Shown: positions 21,925 through 33,850, counted from the stretch's first letter. The stretch: DNA of 64,000 nucleotides from Gymnothorax reevesii (GCA_029721435.1 CM056577.1:114264219-114328218); one strand, 5' to 3'. Translations and numbers: made by a program. Notes: generated by a model from the letters alone, not told the origin.

Positions 21925-22179
21925 GACTGTTGCTGATTCTGATAACAAAGCCTTCCCGCTGGGATGATGTACTGTGGGAGCAGAAGGTATCGGGGGAATC
22001 TGCCGTTCGATGTGCAACGTCTGGGCGCGGCTTGGAAGCCCACAGCTGCACTGCAGTCCTACCCACATGTCTTCATAAAAACAAATTTCTGCAACAGAGC
22101 ACAAAACATACCACAGCATGAGAAGGCAAGGAACCACTGGTCTGTTTGCAGGAGTTTGAAGGTGAAGAAGAAATAGAGG

Positions 22180-22285
22180 GTATATGTTGCAGTCAGATTG
22201 TAAAACTCCTCATTTCATGAAATGACTGAACATTTTTAGTCATTTCGTGAAATGACTGGTTTCACAATTTGATTGTAACATATAC
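22180..22285. mobile_element. Short palindromic MITE
   Basis: A 106 bp near-perfect hairpin. gtatatgttgcagtcagatt at the left pairs with aatttgattgtaacatatac at the right, and each arm holds the self-complementary block tcatttcatgaaatga or tcatttcgtgaaatga. Confidence 0.8.
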
Positions 22286-22590
22286 GCTGATCAGCTTCAA
22301 CATTGAAATCTCCTGCCAAATACTGTGTGCATCCCCTTCTGCCACTAAAATGGTTCCATCAAAGCGTTAAAGTTATTGCATTTTTGCTAAATTAAATGTT
22401 TAGTGTGGTGGCACCAGAGCAAAGGTTATAGAGTGCCCAACATCAATAACAAGCCTCTTCTCTGCCCCTGAAATGATCACAGGAGTCCCAATAAAATAGT
22501 TTGAGTTATTGCATTTGGAAGTATAAAGTTTGACCTGATGGTGTTGATAATTTATTAATTTTATGCAATTAGGAGTAATTTCCAATCCAC
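22286..22590. repeat. Degenerate dispersed repeat fragment
   Basis: Starts gctgatcagcttcaacattg, followed by a ctcctgccaaatactgtgtg block. This order resembles an abundant fish repeat beginning GATCAGCxxTAACATT. Its type is not determined. Confidence 0.4.
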
Positions 22591-22597
22591 CAATATA

Positions 22598-24195
22598 CAA
22601 AACCAAAACCAGTGAAGTTGGCACGTTATGTAAATAGTAGATAAAAACATAATACAATGATTTGCAAATCCTTTTCATCTTATATTCAATTGAATACACT
22701 GCAAAGACAAGATGTGTAATGTTCAAACTGAGAAACTTTATTATTTTTTTTGCAAATAATCATTAACTTAGAATTTAACGGCAGCAACACATTGCAAAAA
22801 AGTTGGCACAGGGGCCTTTTTACCACTGTTACATCGCCTTTCCTTTTAACGACACTCAGTAAACGTTTGGGAACTGAGGAGACCAATTTTTGAAGCTTTT
22901 CAGGTGGAACTCTTTCCCATTCTTGCTTGATGTACAGCTGAAGTTGTTCAACAGTCCGGGGTCTCCGTTGTCGTATTTTACACTTCATAATGCGCCACAC
23001 ATTTTCAATGGGAGACAGGTCTGGACTACAGGCAGGCCAGTCTAGTACCCGCACTCTTTTACTACGGAGCCATGCTGTTGTAACATGTGCAGAATGTGGC
23101 TTGGCATTGTCTTGCTGAAATAAGCAGGGGCGTCCATGAAAAAGACGTTGCTTGGATGGCAACATATATTGCTCCAAAACCTGTATGTACCTTTCAGCAT
23201 TAATGGTGCCTTCACATATGTGTAAGTTGCCCATACCTTGGGCACTAATACACCCCCATACCATCACAGATGCTGGCTTTTGAACTTTGCGCCTATAACA
23301 GTCCAGATGGTTCTTTTCCTCTTTGGTCCGGAGGACACGACGTCCACGGTTTCCAAAAACAATTTGAAATGTGGACTTGTCAGAACACTTTTCCACTTTG
23401 CATCAGACCATCTTAGATGAGCTTGGGCCCAGCGAAGCCGGCGGTGTTTCTGGGTGCTGTTGATAAATGGCTTTTGCTTTGCATTGTTGAGTTTTAACTT
23501 GCACTTGCAGATGTAGCGACGAACTGTAGTTACTGACAGTGGTTTTCTGAAGTGTTCCTGAGCCCATGTGGTGATGTCCTTTACACACTGATGTCGGTTT
23601 TTGATGCAGTACCGCCTGAGGGATCGAAGTCAAGGGCATTCAATGTTGGTTTTCGGCCTTGTCGCTTATGTGCATTGATTTCTCCAGATTCTCTGAACCT
23701 TTTGACGATATTACGGACCGTAGATGATGAAATCCCTAAATTTCTTGCAATAGCTCGTTGAGGAATGTTGTTTTTAAACTGTTCGACAATCAGCTCACGC
23801 ACTTGTTCACTAAATGGTGACCCTCGCCCCATCCTTGTTTGTGAATGACTGAGCATTTCAGGGAAGCTGCTTTTATACCCAATCATGGCACCCACCTGTT
23901 CCCAATTAGCCCGTTCACCTGTGGGATGTTCCAAATAAGTGTTTGATGAGCATTCCTCAACTCTCTCAGTCTTTTTTGCCACTTGTGCCAGCTTTTTTGA
24001 AACATGTTGCAGGCATCAAATTCCAAATGAGCTAATATTTGCAAAAAATTAGAAAGTTTACCTGTTCGAACATTAAGTAACTTGTCTTTGCAGTGTATTC
24101 AATTGAATATAGGTTGAAAATGATTTGCAAATCATTGTATTCTGTTTTTATTTACGATTTACACAACATGCCAACTTCACTGGTTTTGGGTTTTG
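22598..24195 (-). mobile_element. Tc1-like transposon, family B, copy 2 (near full length)
   Basis: 1,598 bp between TA dinucleotides (22596-22597 and 24196-24197). The termini are caaaaccaaaaccagtgaag at the left and its near-complement, cttcactggttttgggtttt, at the right, continuing into tgccaac and matching subterminal blocks (gatttgcaaat, attcaattgaata). It is the best-preserved transposon in the window. Confidence 0.92.
22686..23860 (-). pseudogene. Tc1 DD34E transposase, family B, nearly complete
   Basis: A cut-and-paste transposase read on the minus strand. The N-terminus, MGRGSPFSEQVRELIVEQFK, and the HTH, RAIARNLGISSSTVRNIVKR, lie in one frame near 23835-23640. The middle lies in a second frame near 23640-23403, and the last 236 codons run open from 23396 to 22686. 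[12 protein letters not shown] and [12 protein letters not shown] give the second Asp and the Glu with 34 residues between them, the Tc1 spacing. Two frame changes separate the parts, so it is probably inactive, though few changes stand between it and an open frame. The true start is likely the Met at about 23835; the longer frame to 23982 runs into the subterminal region. Confidence 0.85.
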
Positions 24196-24197
24196 TA

Positions 24198-25504
24198 ATA
24201 CAGTATGACTGAATTTTTATTCTTTCTAGCATGCCAAGCTATTTCTGCTATCCAGCTTAAAAGGAATAATAAAACTTAAAGACAATAATAACACAACTAA
24301 GTTAAATTAAAACTCATGAACAATTTCAATTGTGTTTGGAACAAAAACCAGCATAAACTGTTGACTCTCAGTATTGAGCTTTGGAAGAACTGGTGCAGGC
24401 TATTTAATGGTGAAAAAAAGATGACGTATCAATACGAAGAAGGAGGCAGAGCTGGAGAGGAATGACGTGGGGAATAGAGAAATGTTGGGATTAGCAGATT
24501 TGGGTATATGGAGAGAGTGAGCGAGAGGAAAGCAGAAAAGACTGCAAGAGGGAAGGATAGAAGAGAATAATAAAGAAAGAGAGTATATGATGAAGGAAAA
24601 CTGGCGTCTAATTGGCCATACTGGACAGGTGGCCTGAGTCTGGAGCCATCGACTTAATCGATCAGCTGCCTTCTCTAGAGCTTGACCTTCTTGCTGTCTG
24701 ACTGACATCAGAGGGGTTGCCGACAAGCCCTTCTGAAATATTCATATGCCCTCCCGCCCTCGGCTCTGTGGCGTACGCGGCTCATCTGCACCAGTTCATA
24801 TTCAGGAATGAGAATAGACTGAAAGCTGACATTTCGTCATGCTTATCAATTGTCAATTACCTGTCAGATCAGTTCATCGCAGTTGCACACCGTGTCATAC
24901 TGTTGCTGTGGTGATTGTGAAATTTCATTGGTTTTCAGGACTGCCATTCTACAGAACTTTCTGCGCAATAGACAACAAAAAAATCACATGGGTCCAAGCA
25001 TGTACACATAGAAAGACTAAAATACAGATATACAACCTTCCAATGCACATACACACACAGACACGCGCGCACTCAAAAGATGCCCATCAACAAGTATCTG
25101 GCTGAGCCTGTATGTGTGTACAAGCATGTGTTTGCATGTATGTGCCTGTGAGTGCTCACGCTTGAAAGCTAATATGTAAATCACACCTATTCATTGGTAC
25201 ACAGCTTCAAGCTTCAGTGTTAGCAGCTAAAAACAACTCAAATCAAATAACGACTCAAATCATGTCTAATTATCCTGCAGCTACCTCTAGCGGAAGTTTT
25301 AGGCAATGAATAACTTTATCCCAGGATATGGCTTCACCAGCATTATCAATGGATCTGAACTGCAAGTATTTAAAATGATGGTATTTTATAGAAAAATTAC
25401 ACTTCTGTTTCTCACCTCCATTATCACTCTCTCAAACATATTTTGGCTCTTTGTCTATGTTTTATAAATGCTTGAACCTTCCTGTTGCTCACTTTCTTGT
25501 TCAG
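24198..25504. other. Region upstream of the PKI gene
   Basis: It should hold 5' untranslated exons and promoter of the PKI gene, but I cannot place them. There is a GA-rich tract near 24480-24600 and a CA/CG-rich run near 25050-25070. No coding exon is recognised. Confidence 0.4.
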
Positions 25505-25513
25505 GTCCTTGAG

Positions 25514-25655
25514 ATGACTGAGGTGGAACCGGTGCTCGACTTTGCTTCGTCTGAGCGTGCAGGCCGCAGAAATGCCCTTCCTGACGTCCTTGGGTCCCCC
25601 GCAGGCGTCAGCCCCGCTGACCTGCCGCTCAAATTGAATGAGGTTGCCCTGACAG
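25514..25655 (+). CDS. pkib: PKI coding exon 1
   Basis: Residues 1-47 plus the first base of codon 48: pseudosubstrate and export signal. Donor gtgtgt at 25656. Confidence 0.88.
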
Positions 25656-26207
25656 GTGTGTCTGCCATAATCCCACATAACAGCCGACTAATTCCTTCTG
25701 TGTGGCTGTACTAACTGCTACACGGTCAATTTGCCCATTAGCGATGGCTTTCTGAGCACGCTCAGCCCAGTCTCTCCTGTTTCCAAATTGTCTCCTGATC
25801 TCAGTGTTTACATAGCTGTCATTTTGTATCCACTTTACAGGCAGAGCAGACACACTGCACATTTGTCAATGCAGGCTATTGTACTTCACATTCAGAAGCT
25901 TCTGAATTACTCTGTAAATTTACAAAATAAGAAGTGTTGCTGAAAAAACAGTGTTGTTGTCATGCTAATTTTGGTTCTAAATGCAGAAACAAATGCTACA
26001 TAGGCTGCATATCGTACAATAGTGTATGATATGCTCTGTGTGGTGCTTGTGTCATTAATTGTCCCTTAGATTTTGGCTTATATGCTTCCTCTTAGTCTCA
26101 GTCTATTTGTTTTTCTGACAGATGGGCCAGGTGGTGTCCAGTCTCCCTCTCCTGAGGAGCAACCCACCCCCAGTGAGCGTCCAGAGGGTCAGGGTGATGG
26201 ATCATAA
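25514..26207 (+). CDS. pkib: cAMP-dependent protein kinase inhibitor (PKIB-like), two coding exons
   Basis: Encodes a 75-residue PKI, a small heat-stable protein that occupies the substrate site of the free PKA catalytic subunit and carries it out of the nucleus. Exons are 25514-25655 and 26122-26207, joined in phase 1 across a 466 bp GT-AG intron. The pseudosubstrate is complete: F10, R15 and G17-R18-R19-N20-A21-L22, with Ala at the phospho-acceptor position. Residues 37-46 (LPLKLNEVAL) keep the L-x-L-x-L-x-x-V-x-L nuclear export spacing. FASSERAGRRNALPD and DLPLKL look most like PKIB among the vertebrate paralogues; PKIA and PKIG are less similar. Acidic and Ser/Pro-rich residues fill the C-terminus, as in the family. 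The start follows a good acceptor (ttcttgttcag at 25494-25504), so upstream exons are untranslated. Paralogue assignment is from memory of the mammalian proteins. Confidence 0.88.
26122..26207 (+). CDS. pkib: PKI coding exon 2
   Basis: Acceptor tttttctgacag ends at 26121. It encodes residues 48-75 (from DGPGGVQSPSPEEQ to GDGS) and a TAA stop. The low-complexity tail is typical of PKI. The exon boundary falls where mammalian PKI genes split their coding sequence. Confidence 0.85.
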
Positions 26208-26850
26208 AGGACTAGAGGACAGAAATCCTCGTGTGTAGTGGAGCGTGAGAGACAAAGAAAGGCAAACTGCCGAACGGCAGAGAGGAGATGTTCAAAGGCG
26301 CAGTGTCATTGGCTACCACTAGAGGGAGACAGAGTGAGAGCAATATTTGTGTTGCGTCAGGTGGGCAGCTTGCTGTGCACTGTTGAAATTGATCACGGAA
26401 ATGTAAGCCTTTATACCTCAGGACTTAACACAAATACATATATGGATATATCTTGCCAAATGAAATATGGCAAAATTTCTGAAACAAAAATTCAGAAAGG
26501 GGTATCCCTAATTCACTTTTAATTTCCATGACAACTCTTGTGAAAAAACATGCTTTGTATCATTCCTTTTCTGAAAAAAAAAAATCAATTTGTGGCTTTG
26601 CATAATTACAAGTTCGCGAAATGGTTTGTGGTATTTGCACAATGGTGGAATCAATCAAGGTAAAGTTTCCTGTAACTGGTGGTGTCCTTGTCCACTGCAA
26701 CTTCTTATTGTGCAGGTAGTGTTCTTATGTATTTGTGGGGGGTCTGTGTTTTTTGTATTGTACAGTAGGGGCAGAGGGTTTCTTTTTTTATAAGTCCTTG
26801 AACAAACAGAATATTGGTACCTACAATAAATACCACTGGCACTTATTTCA
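26208..26850 (+). other. pkib: Probable PKI 3' UTR
   Basis: No further coding signal. An AATAAA at 26825-26830 could direct polyadenylation. The 94-codon frame at 26238-26522 has no motif and is taken as untranslated. Confidence 0.5.
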
Positions 26851-27814
26851 ATGTGGAAAGTTGTAGCTTTTTCATATATACCAACACTGTTATGATGTAA
26901 TTATTAAATTGATTCCATTAACAATGTTTAGATTTAATAGTTCCTCAAATACACTTGAAAAGTTTCAGTTTGGGATTAGTGCCCATACTAATTGAATGAT
27001 TTTTAATCATCTGCAATAACTGAATTACTTAACTTAATTTATGAGGTAATTTATAAAGTGCACAGTAGATTTTTTTTTTTGTGTGGATCCTGATTTGATC
27101 AACTTCAAACAACACTAAATTCAACACTCAAACATTGTGTATCCACACCTAAAGTGGAGACATTCATTATGACAACAGTGGATGCATAATGTGATGTAAT
27201 TAACTAAAATAACAGTTGCAGAGATGATTTTACATTTTAAATAGACACGATAGCCTGGAGTATGGCAAACAGTCGGAAAATATTGGTTCGGTGGAGACTA
27301 TAGGTGGAGGGTAGCAAGGTGTATGTCCTGACAAGGTAAATACTGCATTATATGGCAGGGGTACTTCTTCTTATCCAGATTGACCCCGTGTGGCTGCAAA
27401 CTTTCAAGCCTAGCAGATACATACCTGATTCCACTAATCAAGCTCTTCAGCAAAAATTCTCGGGGTTGATTGGTACAATCAGGTGCTTAACTGTGTGGTT
27501 GTAATGAAAGCCTGCATCCACACCAGTTAATTTTGATTACATTGAGTGCCCCTGTTTTGTGGTGAGGGACTGATTGTTTGACTGTTTATTGAGAAAGTGG
27601 CCTAAAATGCTACACACTGAACAAGGCTACACAAGAACATTATGGGCGCTGCCCTGTTGCACTTCGGCTCAATCACAATCCAAAGAGCACAGATTTTTGT
27701 TTTGAATGCGGAATGCGGACTATTCACTGCATTAGAATGTCAATGCACTGAGATGAGACCTGATTTATTGGCACCCATGAATGCAAATGTGTGTATTTTT
27801 CATGTAGAAGACAC
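26851..27814. other. Intergenic, nothing recognised
   Basis: AT-rich sequence without convincing frames or terminal repeats. Confidence 0.4.
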
Positions 27815-27817
27815 ATA

Positions 27818-29797
27818 GGGCTCTAATTTCGTAGACCAGGCGCAGGCGCGGCGAATGGGGGGTGCGCCGCGCCAACGGGGTATGTCCTGGCGTATGTTGC
27901 AACAGATTGCGTTGAAAGCAGTGTCTTGTGTCCGAAAGTCTGACAGGGTTTTAATATATCTCCGTGTCCGACAGTCAATTATTGTTTTTAATTTCTTCAA
28001 ATCTGCTGACTCTTGTAGATATTAAACGTGAATGTTTTGATAAGAGGGCTCAGTTCTTCAAGATGAGTTCCGAGAATTTCAATCAATGTTTCTGTTTAAG
28101 CTCTGCTCAATAAAGTGAGTCGACATTGGCGCGAGACAATGTGCAATGCCTCCGTGTCTGACAACCAAAAAAAAAAAAAAGAGACAATTAGAACAGATTG
28201 ATAACGAAATAAAGAACAAAAAGGAACATTTTAACAACAGAACATCCAACGAACGCTGCGATTAATTTATTTGCGGGTCATCTTTTTTGGATATTCTGAT
28301 TGTTGGTGATGTATATGTATTTTATTCTTTATTCCGTTATAAATCTGTTCTCATATCAATAGGCTACTTTTATTTTTTGCTGGGTGCCGGACATGGTGTA
28401 TTTTGCATTTCACGTCGGACAGTCTTGATCGTGCATGCGATAATTTATTCACACTGTCAATGGTCATGGAATTGATTTGCTCACTGACTACAAGCACTAT
28501 TTTATCTCTGCTGTGGAAATGAAGCGTGAATCTGTTCGATCCATCTGACTAATTTTCAAAAGAAAGACTGAATAAAGACTGTTGTCTATCTTCAAAGGAA
28601 GAAAACAGACGAATAAAAAGACCAAGATAAGTCGATAGCTCTTTGCACTGACTTTGACTGTAATCAGTCGTGCAAAAAATTTGTTTTACCTCCAGTGTGC
28701 AAGCGGCTTTACCGAGCAAAGAACGCAAGCATTATATACGCACTGTCTGATGCCGAGGCAGTTTGTGGTTGGTTGAGAAAGATGTGAAGTCGATAATTTG
28801 CATCATTGATTCAGTTGCGTTGATTAAGTCAGGTCGAGTTTCCATCACGCGTGCCAACCGCCTTTGATCTGACATCAGGACAATCAATATAGATACTATA
28901 ATTTATGTGCTGTGTTATGGCCCCAATTTGTTATGACATTAGCGACAGCAAAGGATGACAGACAAAAATTTTAAAACTAAAACACATTTAATTAAACAAA
29001 GGTAACTAACAACAAACTACTCTACTCTACAGACCAAGATTGATTATATACAAAAACAGAAATATTTACAGTCCCTTTGGTGGGTTGCTTGGTGATGTCC
29101 TGGGTGAGGAAAATGCTCTAACACAGGCAAAAATCCACTAAAAGCTTCACAGGTCTTGAACAGAATGACAGGTCTGGTCACATTTATCCTTCTCCTTGCA
29201 ATTTCTCCTACTACTTTACTGTCTCAATTTTACTCCTTATATACTCTTTTGCAGATCCCTCCCACCTTTTAGGCTTTTTTAAAATCTTTCTCTGGGACTT
29301 GTCCCAGACATGCCTAAAACATGCCCAAACCTATCTCCAGTCTGGGCTTAACAAAAAAAAGGTAAAGAGGCCATCTAGTGGCCTCTATTCACATTACAAC
29401 TGATTCAGATAGTTACATTAAACAGTAGTTGCTGTAATTATTTACTGTATTGAAATGTGCCTGACATTCTGGAAACCTGTCTGTGAGGTTTCGGTGACAT
29501 GTGCGCACTGCACGCCAGTCAGCCAAATTACCACTGCACAGAAAGTGAACCAGGTTGGAGCTGGCGAGCTTTCTGCGCAACTGCAGCAAAGACTTTTCTA
29601 CGAAATTGTCACTGCGTCTTGATGAGTAAGTAACACCTCCCCCTACAACGCCGCCACACCCATCTCGGCGCACGTTCGTCTGCGCACGGTGTTGCACCTC
29701 ACGAAATTACCACTGCGTGGGCTGCGCCGGACGAAATTACCACTGCGTGGGCTGCGCCACACTACGCCACCTGCGCTGCGCCAGGAAATTAGAGCCC
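27818..29797. mobile_element. DNA transposon with GC-rich termini, superfamily unclear
   Basis: The termini are complementary: gggctctaatttcgtagacc at the left and ggaaattagagccc at the right, flanked by ATA on each side (27815-27817 and 29798-29800). Both ends are rich in gcgcc/ggcgc motifs. A 31-base block (acgaaattaccactgcgtgg onward) is tandemly duplicated at about 29700-29757. No transposase is seen. The 3-bp flank and size suggest a Harbinger-like or ISL2EU-like element. A solo LTR is inserted at 28913-29398. Confidence 0.7.
28913..29398 (-). mobile_element. Solo LTR, family shared with 34717-35212
   Basis: 486 bp starting TGTTATGGCCCCAATTTG and ending ATTACA, with near-matching 4-bp flanks (gctg/actg). 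Read on the minus strand it aligns along its whole length with the LTR at 34.7 kb, including the gag-tatataagga-like promoter, the ggccactaga block and the ggggccataaca end. Confidence 0.85.
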
Positions 29798-29800
29798 ATA

Positions 29801-29954
29801 AAGTTTATGTGTTCTATTACTTGGCAAATACAAGTGAATGAATCAGATATGCTATTGTATTAACATTTCTTATTCCGTGCAATTGTGAAGTACTATTTTG
29901 TTGTCAAGGAATTTGTTTAGCCTATTTGATGTAGAGGTAATGTGTGAAACAATA
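29801..29954. other. Short spacer
   Basis: Nothing recognised. Confidence 0.3.
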
Positions 29955-30931
29955 CTACAGAGCTGTGAAAAATGTTTTGCCTCTGCTCTGATTTTTTTTT
30001 TCTGCATGTTTGTCTCACAAATAACATCATAATTTCTTACAAAATATAACACCATAACAGGAAGTAAAAAATGTAGTTTTTAGAATTTCATTTATTGAAG
30101 GAAACAGGGCCCAATACCTGTATCAGCTGTGTAAAATAAATGATTGTCTGGCCCCCTAAACTCCAATCTTTCCCCCCTGTAGGAGCAACAACTGTCAATT
30201 CGCTCCTCAGATAACAGGAGATTGGTATCAGTCGTCAGCAGCACCAGTTGGCATAGTCTCGAGTTTCTATTTAAGCTTCTGTCTCAGCATCCCATCGGGG
30301 ATTTTGATAAGGCCACTCATGTATTTATTTTGGATCTTTTGAGTCATTCCTAAGTGAACTTGCTCGCATGCTTCAGGTTGTTGTGTTACTGCTTAACCCA
30401 ACTGTGTTTGAACTTCAGATCGCAAACTGATGACTGGGCATTCTCCTTCAGGATTTTCTGGTAGTGAGCAGAATTTATGGTTCAGTCAACTATATCAAGT
30501 GGATAGGACCCTGTATCCGCAAAGCACCACACTATCACTGCGTTGACATTGTGTTCATATTATGGAATGCTTTTTTAGCTTTATTCTACATGTAGCTGGA
30601 CTAAAGTCACCAGTCCACGGAACATTATTGCAAAAAGCCTGTGGGTCATCAAGGTGTTTTTTCATGACAAAATAGGGGAAGACATCAGGGTTAGCAGTGC
30701 TTTTTTCCTTGCAATGTTCCCATGGATACCATGTTTGTCCGGTCTCTCATGGTGCGATCATGATCACTGATCTTATGTGTGGCGAGCAAGACTTACTGTT
30801 CCAGAGATATTCCTCTGGTTTTCTTCTGTGACTTCCCAGATGAGTCCTGGATGCACTCTTGGAATTTTGGTTGGCCAACCACTCCGGGGAATTTTCACTT
30901 CTGTTCCATTTTATCTATATTTGGAAAACCA
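29955..30931 (-). mobile_element. Tc1-like element, family A, degenerate near-full copy
   Basis: It begins with a terminal repeat, agagctgtgaaaaatgtttt, after TA. Recognisable transposase blocks on the minus strand are shuffled by indels: cttcaggattttctggtagt near 30451, agtccacggaacattattgc near 30612, and gtgacttcccagatgagtcc near 30829 followed by tcttggaattttggttggcc. No open frame survives. It is assigned by order of blocks against the family A layout. Confidence 0.65.
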
Positions 30932-30933
30932 AT

Positions 30934-31950
30934 GCTGTGAGAAAGTGTTTGCTCCCCTCTCGAGTTCCTCTATTTTAGCATATTTGTCACACTTCGATGT
31001 TTCAAATAAAACATTATTTTAATATTAGAGAGCAATAACCCCAGTAAACGAAAAATGTAGCTTTAAATGATTATTTTATTTTGTCAAGGAAAAAGCGATC
31101 CAACCTTATTTTGGACCAATGTGGAAAATGTAATTACCCCTGCAGTTACTCAATCAACCAATTAAACAAATGTAATCGGTAATTGGGTTCAATTTCACTA
31201 GATACACCCAGACATGATTACTACTACCCCTGCTGAACCTAAACATCTCTGCTCTGGCAATGTAACATGAGCTTAAAGTAGCACATGATTCCACAAACTA
31301 TGAAGAAATTATAGATCAGAAACAAATTTACTGATACCTGTCAGTCTGGAAAGGGTTACAAAGCCATTTCTAAGGCTCTTGCACTGCAATGAACCGTGGT
31401 GATCATCATTATCTACAAATGGAGAAAACTTGGAACAGTGGTGAACCTTCTGGGGTGTTTCTGGTCGACCAAAATTCCTCCAAGAGCACATCAGCGACTC
31501 ATCCAGGAGGTCACAACAGAACCCAGACTAACATCTAAAAAACTGTCGGCCTCACTTGCCTTTGTTGAGGGCAGAGTCCATGATTCCACTATATGAAAGA
31601 GACTGGAAAATACTTTTTCGCAGCACTGTATTTAAGTGATGTTAGGATTCAAATGGGTTGGCAGTAATCAAGTTAATGGAGCATGGGCATCTCTTTTGTA
31701 ATTGTATTCCGATATCAGTCAAATTCATTAAATTACCTGACGTTGTAACTGAGAAGACAATTACTTTTTCACACTGGGCCATTCGGTGAGGGTAAAATTT
31801 CCTTCAACAAATGAAATGGGCAATTATAAATGTTTTTACTCAGGTTGTCCTCATCTTACACATTTTTTGAAGATTTTATATTGTGAAAGGCATTTTAGAA
31901 TGCAATCAGTAAGTAAAGGGGAAAATACTTTATCATGGCACCGTATGTGT
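30934..31950 (+). mobile_element. Tc1-like element(s), family A, opposite orientation
   Basis: A fresh terminal repeat (aatgctgtgagaaagtgttt at 30937) follows the previous copy directly. 31320-31600 holds the transposase N-terminal region on the + strand (KLGTVVNLLGCFW, then STKIPPRAHQRLIQEV), then tactttttcgcagcactgta near 31610 marks an end. Another end-like segment follows at 31750-31945. It may be two overlapping remnants. Confidence 0.65.
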
Positions 31951-33156
31951 GTAGCCCAAGTGAATTTGTTACCAATGTCACAAATACTAACTATCGAATT
32001 ATGATAGCACAGAGCTACCATAGGAGTACCAAAAATGCCATTTATCGCATAGGAGATTTATCCACATTATTTAGGGAGAATCGTTTGTTTGTTTTACTGG
32101 CGTGGGAATATCATTAGAGCACATCAATGTGACTATGTGGAATCTGTCATGTGATCTATTGTGACCACTGTAATAAATCCAAAATTCTCAAAATGTGGTG
32201 TTTCTCCTCCTTGATTCAAACATGACATCTAGAAATATAATTTGGAGTGATGGGTTCCGCTGTCAAAATAATAGTGTTGACAGCAGCAGTTTTGCACATG
32301 ATGATTACTGGGTTTACAAACCAGCCATTCACATCTCTTAATTCAGAGGAGTCCAATTTCATCAGAATTGAGTTGACATGGGAATAGATATGTTTTACTC
32401 CAACAGGAAAATACCTAATGCGACTTGTCAAGGATTTAATTGAAGACAATGAGTTAATCAGGTGTCTTAGACTACAGTAAAAACTTTCACTTTAAACTAT
32501 TTTTTTTGACAAGGCTCAGCATCCTAATTGACTTGTCACATCAGAAAAGGCTCCTGGCACTTCAAAGCAAACCCATGCAGGCACAGACTTTCCACTAGAT
32601 GGTGACATTTATTCATCTATTTTTAAATGGAAAAATACTTGCAACAAGAGTGACAGTGGGTGCCATTTCATCACAGGAAAAAAGACAAAGGATCTATATT
32701 TGGACCACGATTGTATGAGTCAAACTGGGTCACTCTCAGCTTCTCAACCAAATCTCTTATAAAAATAGCGTGTTAATACAATTAAGTCCATTTAGAAGTG
32801 ACTTGTTGGAAGTGTTTGGCTGGATGTATCAATGTTCATTTTTGGGACTGTTGAGCACAGCTCAAATATCAAGCGTAATGAAGTACTGATTCCACCCTAT
32901 CTCAGGACAAAGAAATCACTATAAACGCATTTGTCATCATTGTATAGAGGTCATATAGAGCAGACCCCTTGTCAAGCAGAAAATACCCTTTACCATAGAG
33001 CAGTTATCACACTCGCTGTATTCTGCAACTTTATAAAATTACCAACAAATCACAATAACAAACACAATAATTCCACTTGAGTTTGAAAATTAATACAAAG
33101 ACTAGCCACCAGTAACCTAATTTTGATTTTTTAAAAATCTGCTTGCCCCCCACTGT
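31951..33156. other. Intergenic, nothing recognised
   Basis: Only short frames; no terminal or tandem repeats stand out. Confidence 0.4.
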
Positions 33157-33475
33157 TCTCTCATTCTCATCTTACAGGCCACCACTTTATTAGGAACACC
33201 TGTCTAATGCCAGATTTGGTCCCTATTGGCATTATAGCATGGGACAGTTGATGCTGATTGGTTGACTGCATATTTATCTCGTTTCATGACATCCCAAATT
33301 TGGAGATCTGGTGGCTGGGGGACATTGGAGCTCACTGAACTCATTGTTATGTTTGTGGACCAGGATTGAGATGACATGCCTCCTGACATGATGTGAAAAT
33401 GAGATCAGCTGTTTCTGGGGTAATTAAACCACCCCATCTGGACGCAGCAATCCTACCATGGTCAAACTCACATGC
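33157..33475. repeat. Dispersed repeat fragment (ccactttattaggaacacct type)
   Basis: The block accactttattaggaacacc at 33181 is the hallmark of a widespread fish repeat. The following 290 bases are AT-poor compared with the flanks and contain no intact frame. Type unknown, probably a non-autonomous DNA element. Confidence 0.5.
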
Positions 33476-33850
33476 AGTCAAGTTCATAAATATCTGCACA
33501 ATGTAAAATTAGTTGTGGCTTTGGCTGTCTACAACAGCATATAGGTGATAAAAATAAACAATGAATATGAGCTCAAAGTGCAAACTTTCAGCTTTATTTT
33601 GAGGGAATCCAAATCAGGTGAGCAGTGTTGAAATTACAGCAAATTTTACGTTCCCGCCCAATAAGGAACCAAAGGTAATTAAACAGTTGGCTGCAGAAAT
33701 GGTTAATGGCCAAGAAAAGTCGGGACTGAGGACAACTGTAGTGGACTAGTCAGACCATCTCCGAGGAAGGAACTCAGTGTCCAGTGATTTCTATGGGACA
33801 CGAATGTTCTCTCCGATATGTTATGGATTGTCACTGTATGTTCCATCACT
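33476..33850 (+). mobile_element. Tc1-like fragment, family C-like
   Basis: gtcaagttcataaatatctg at the start and gctcaaagtgcaaactttca followed by gctttattttgagggaatcc correspond to the 5' end of another fish Tc1 family. The transposase is mostly absent. Confidence 0.45.

Noticed and set aside
21452..22066. 204-codon minus-strand open frame
   Set aside because: It crosses a Tc1 terminus and shows no motif or conserved residue pattern; chance opening.
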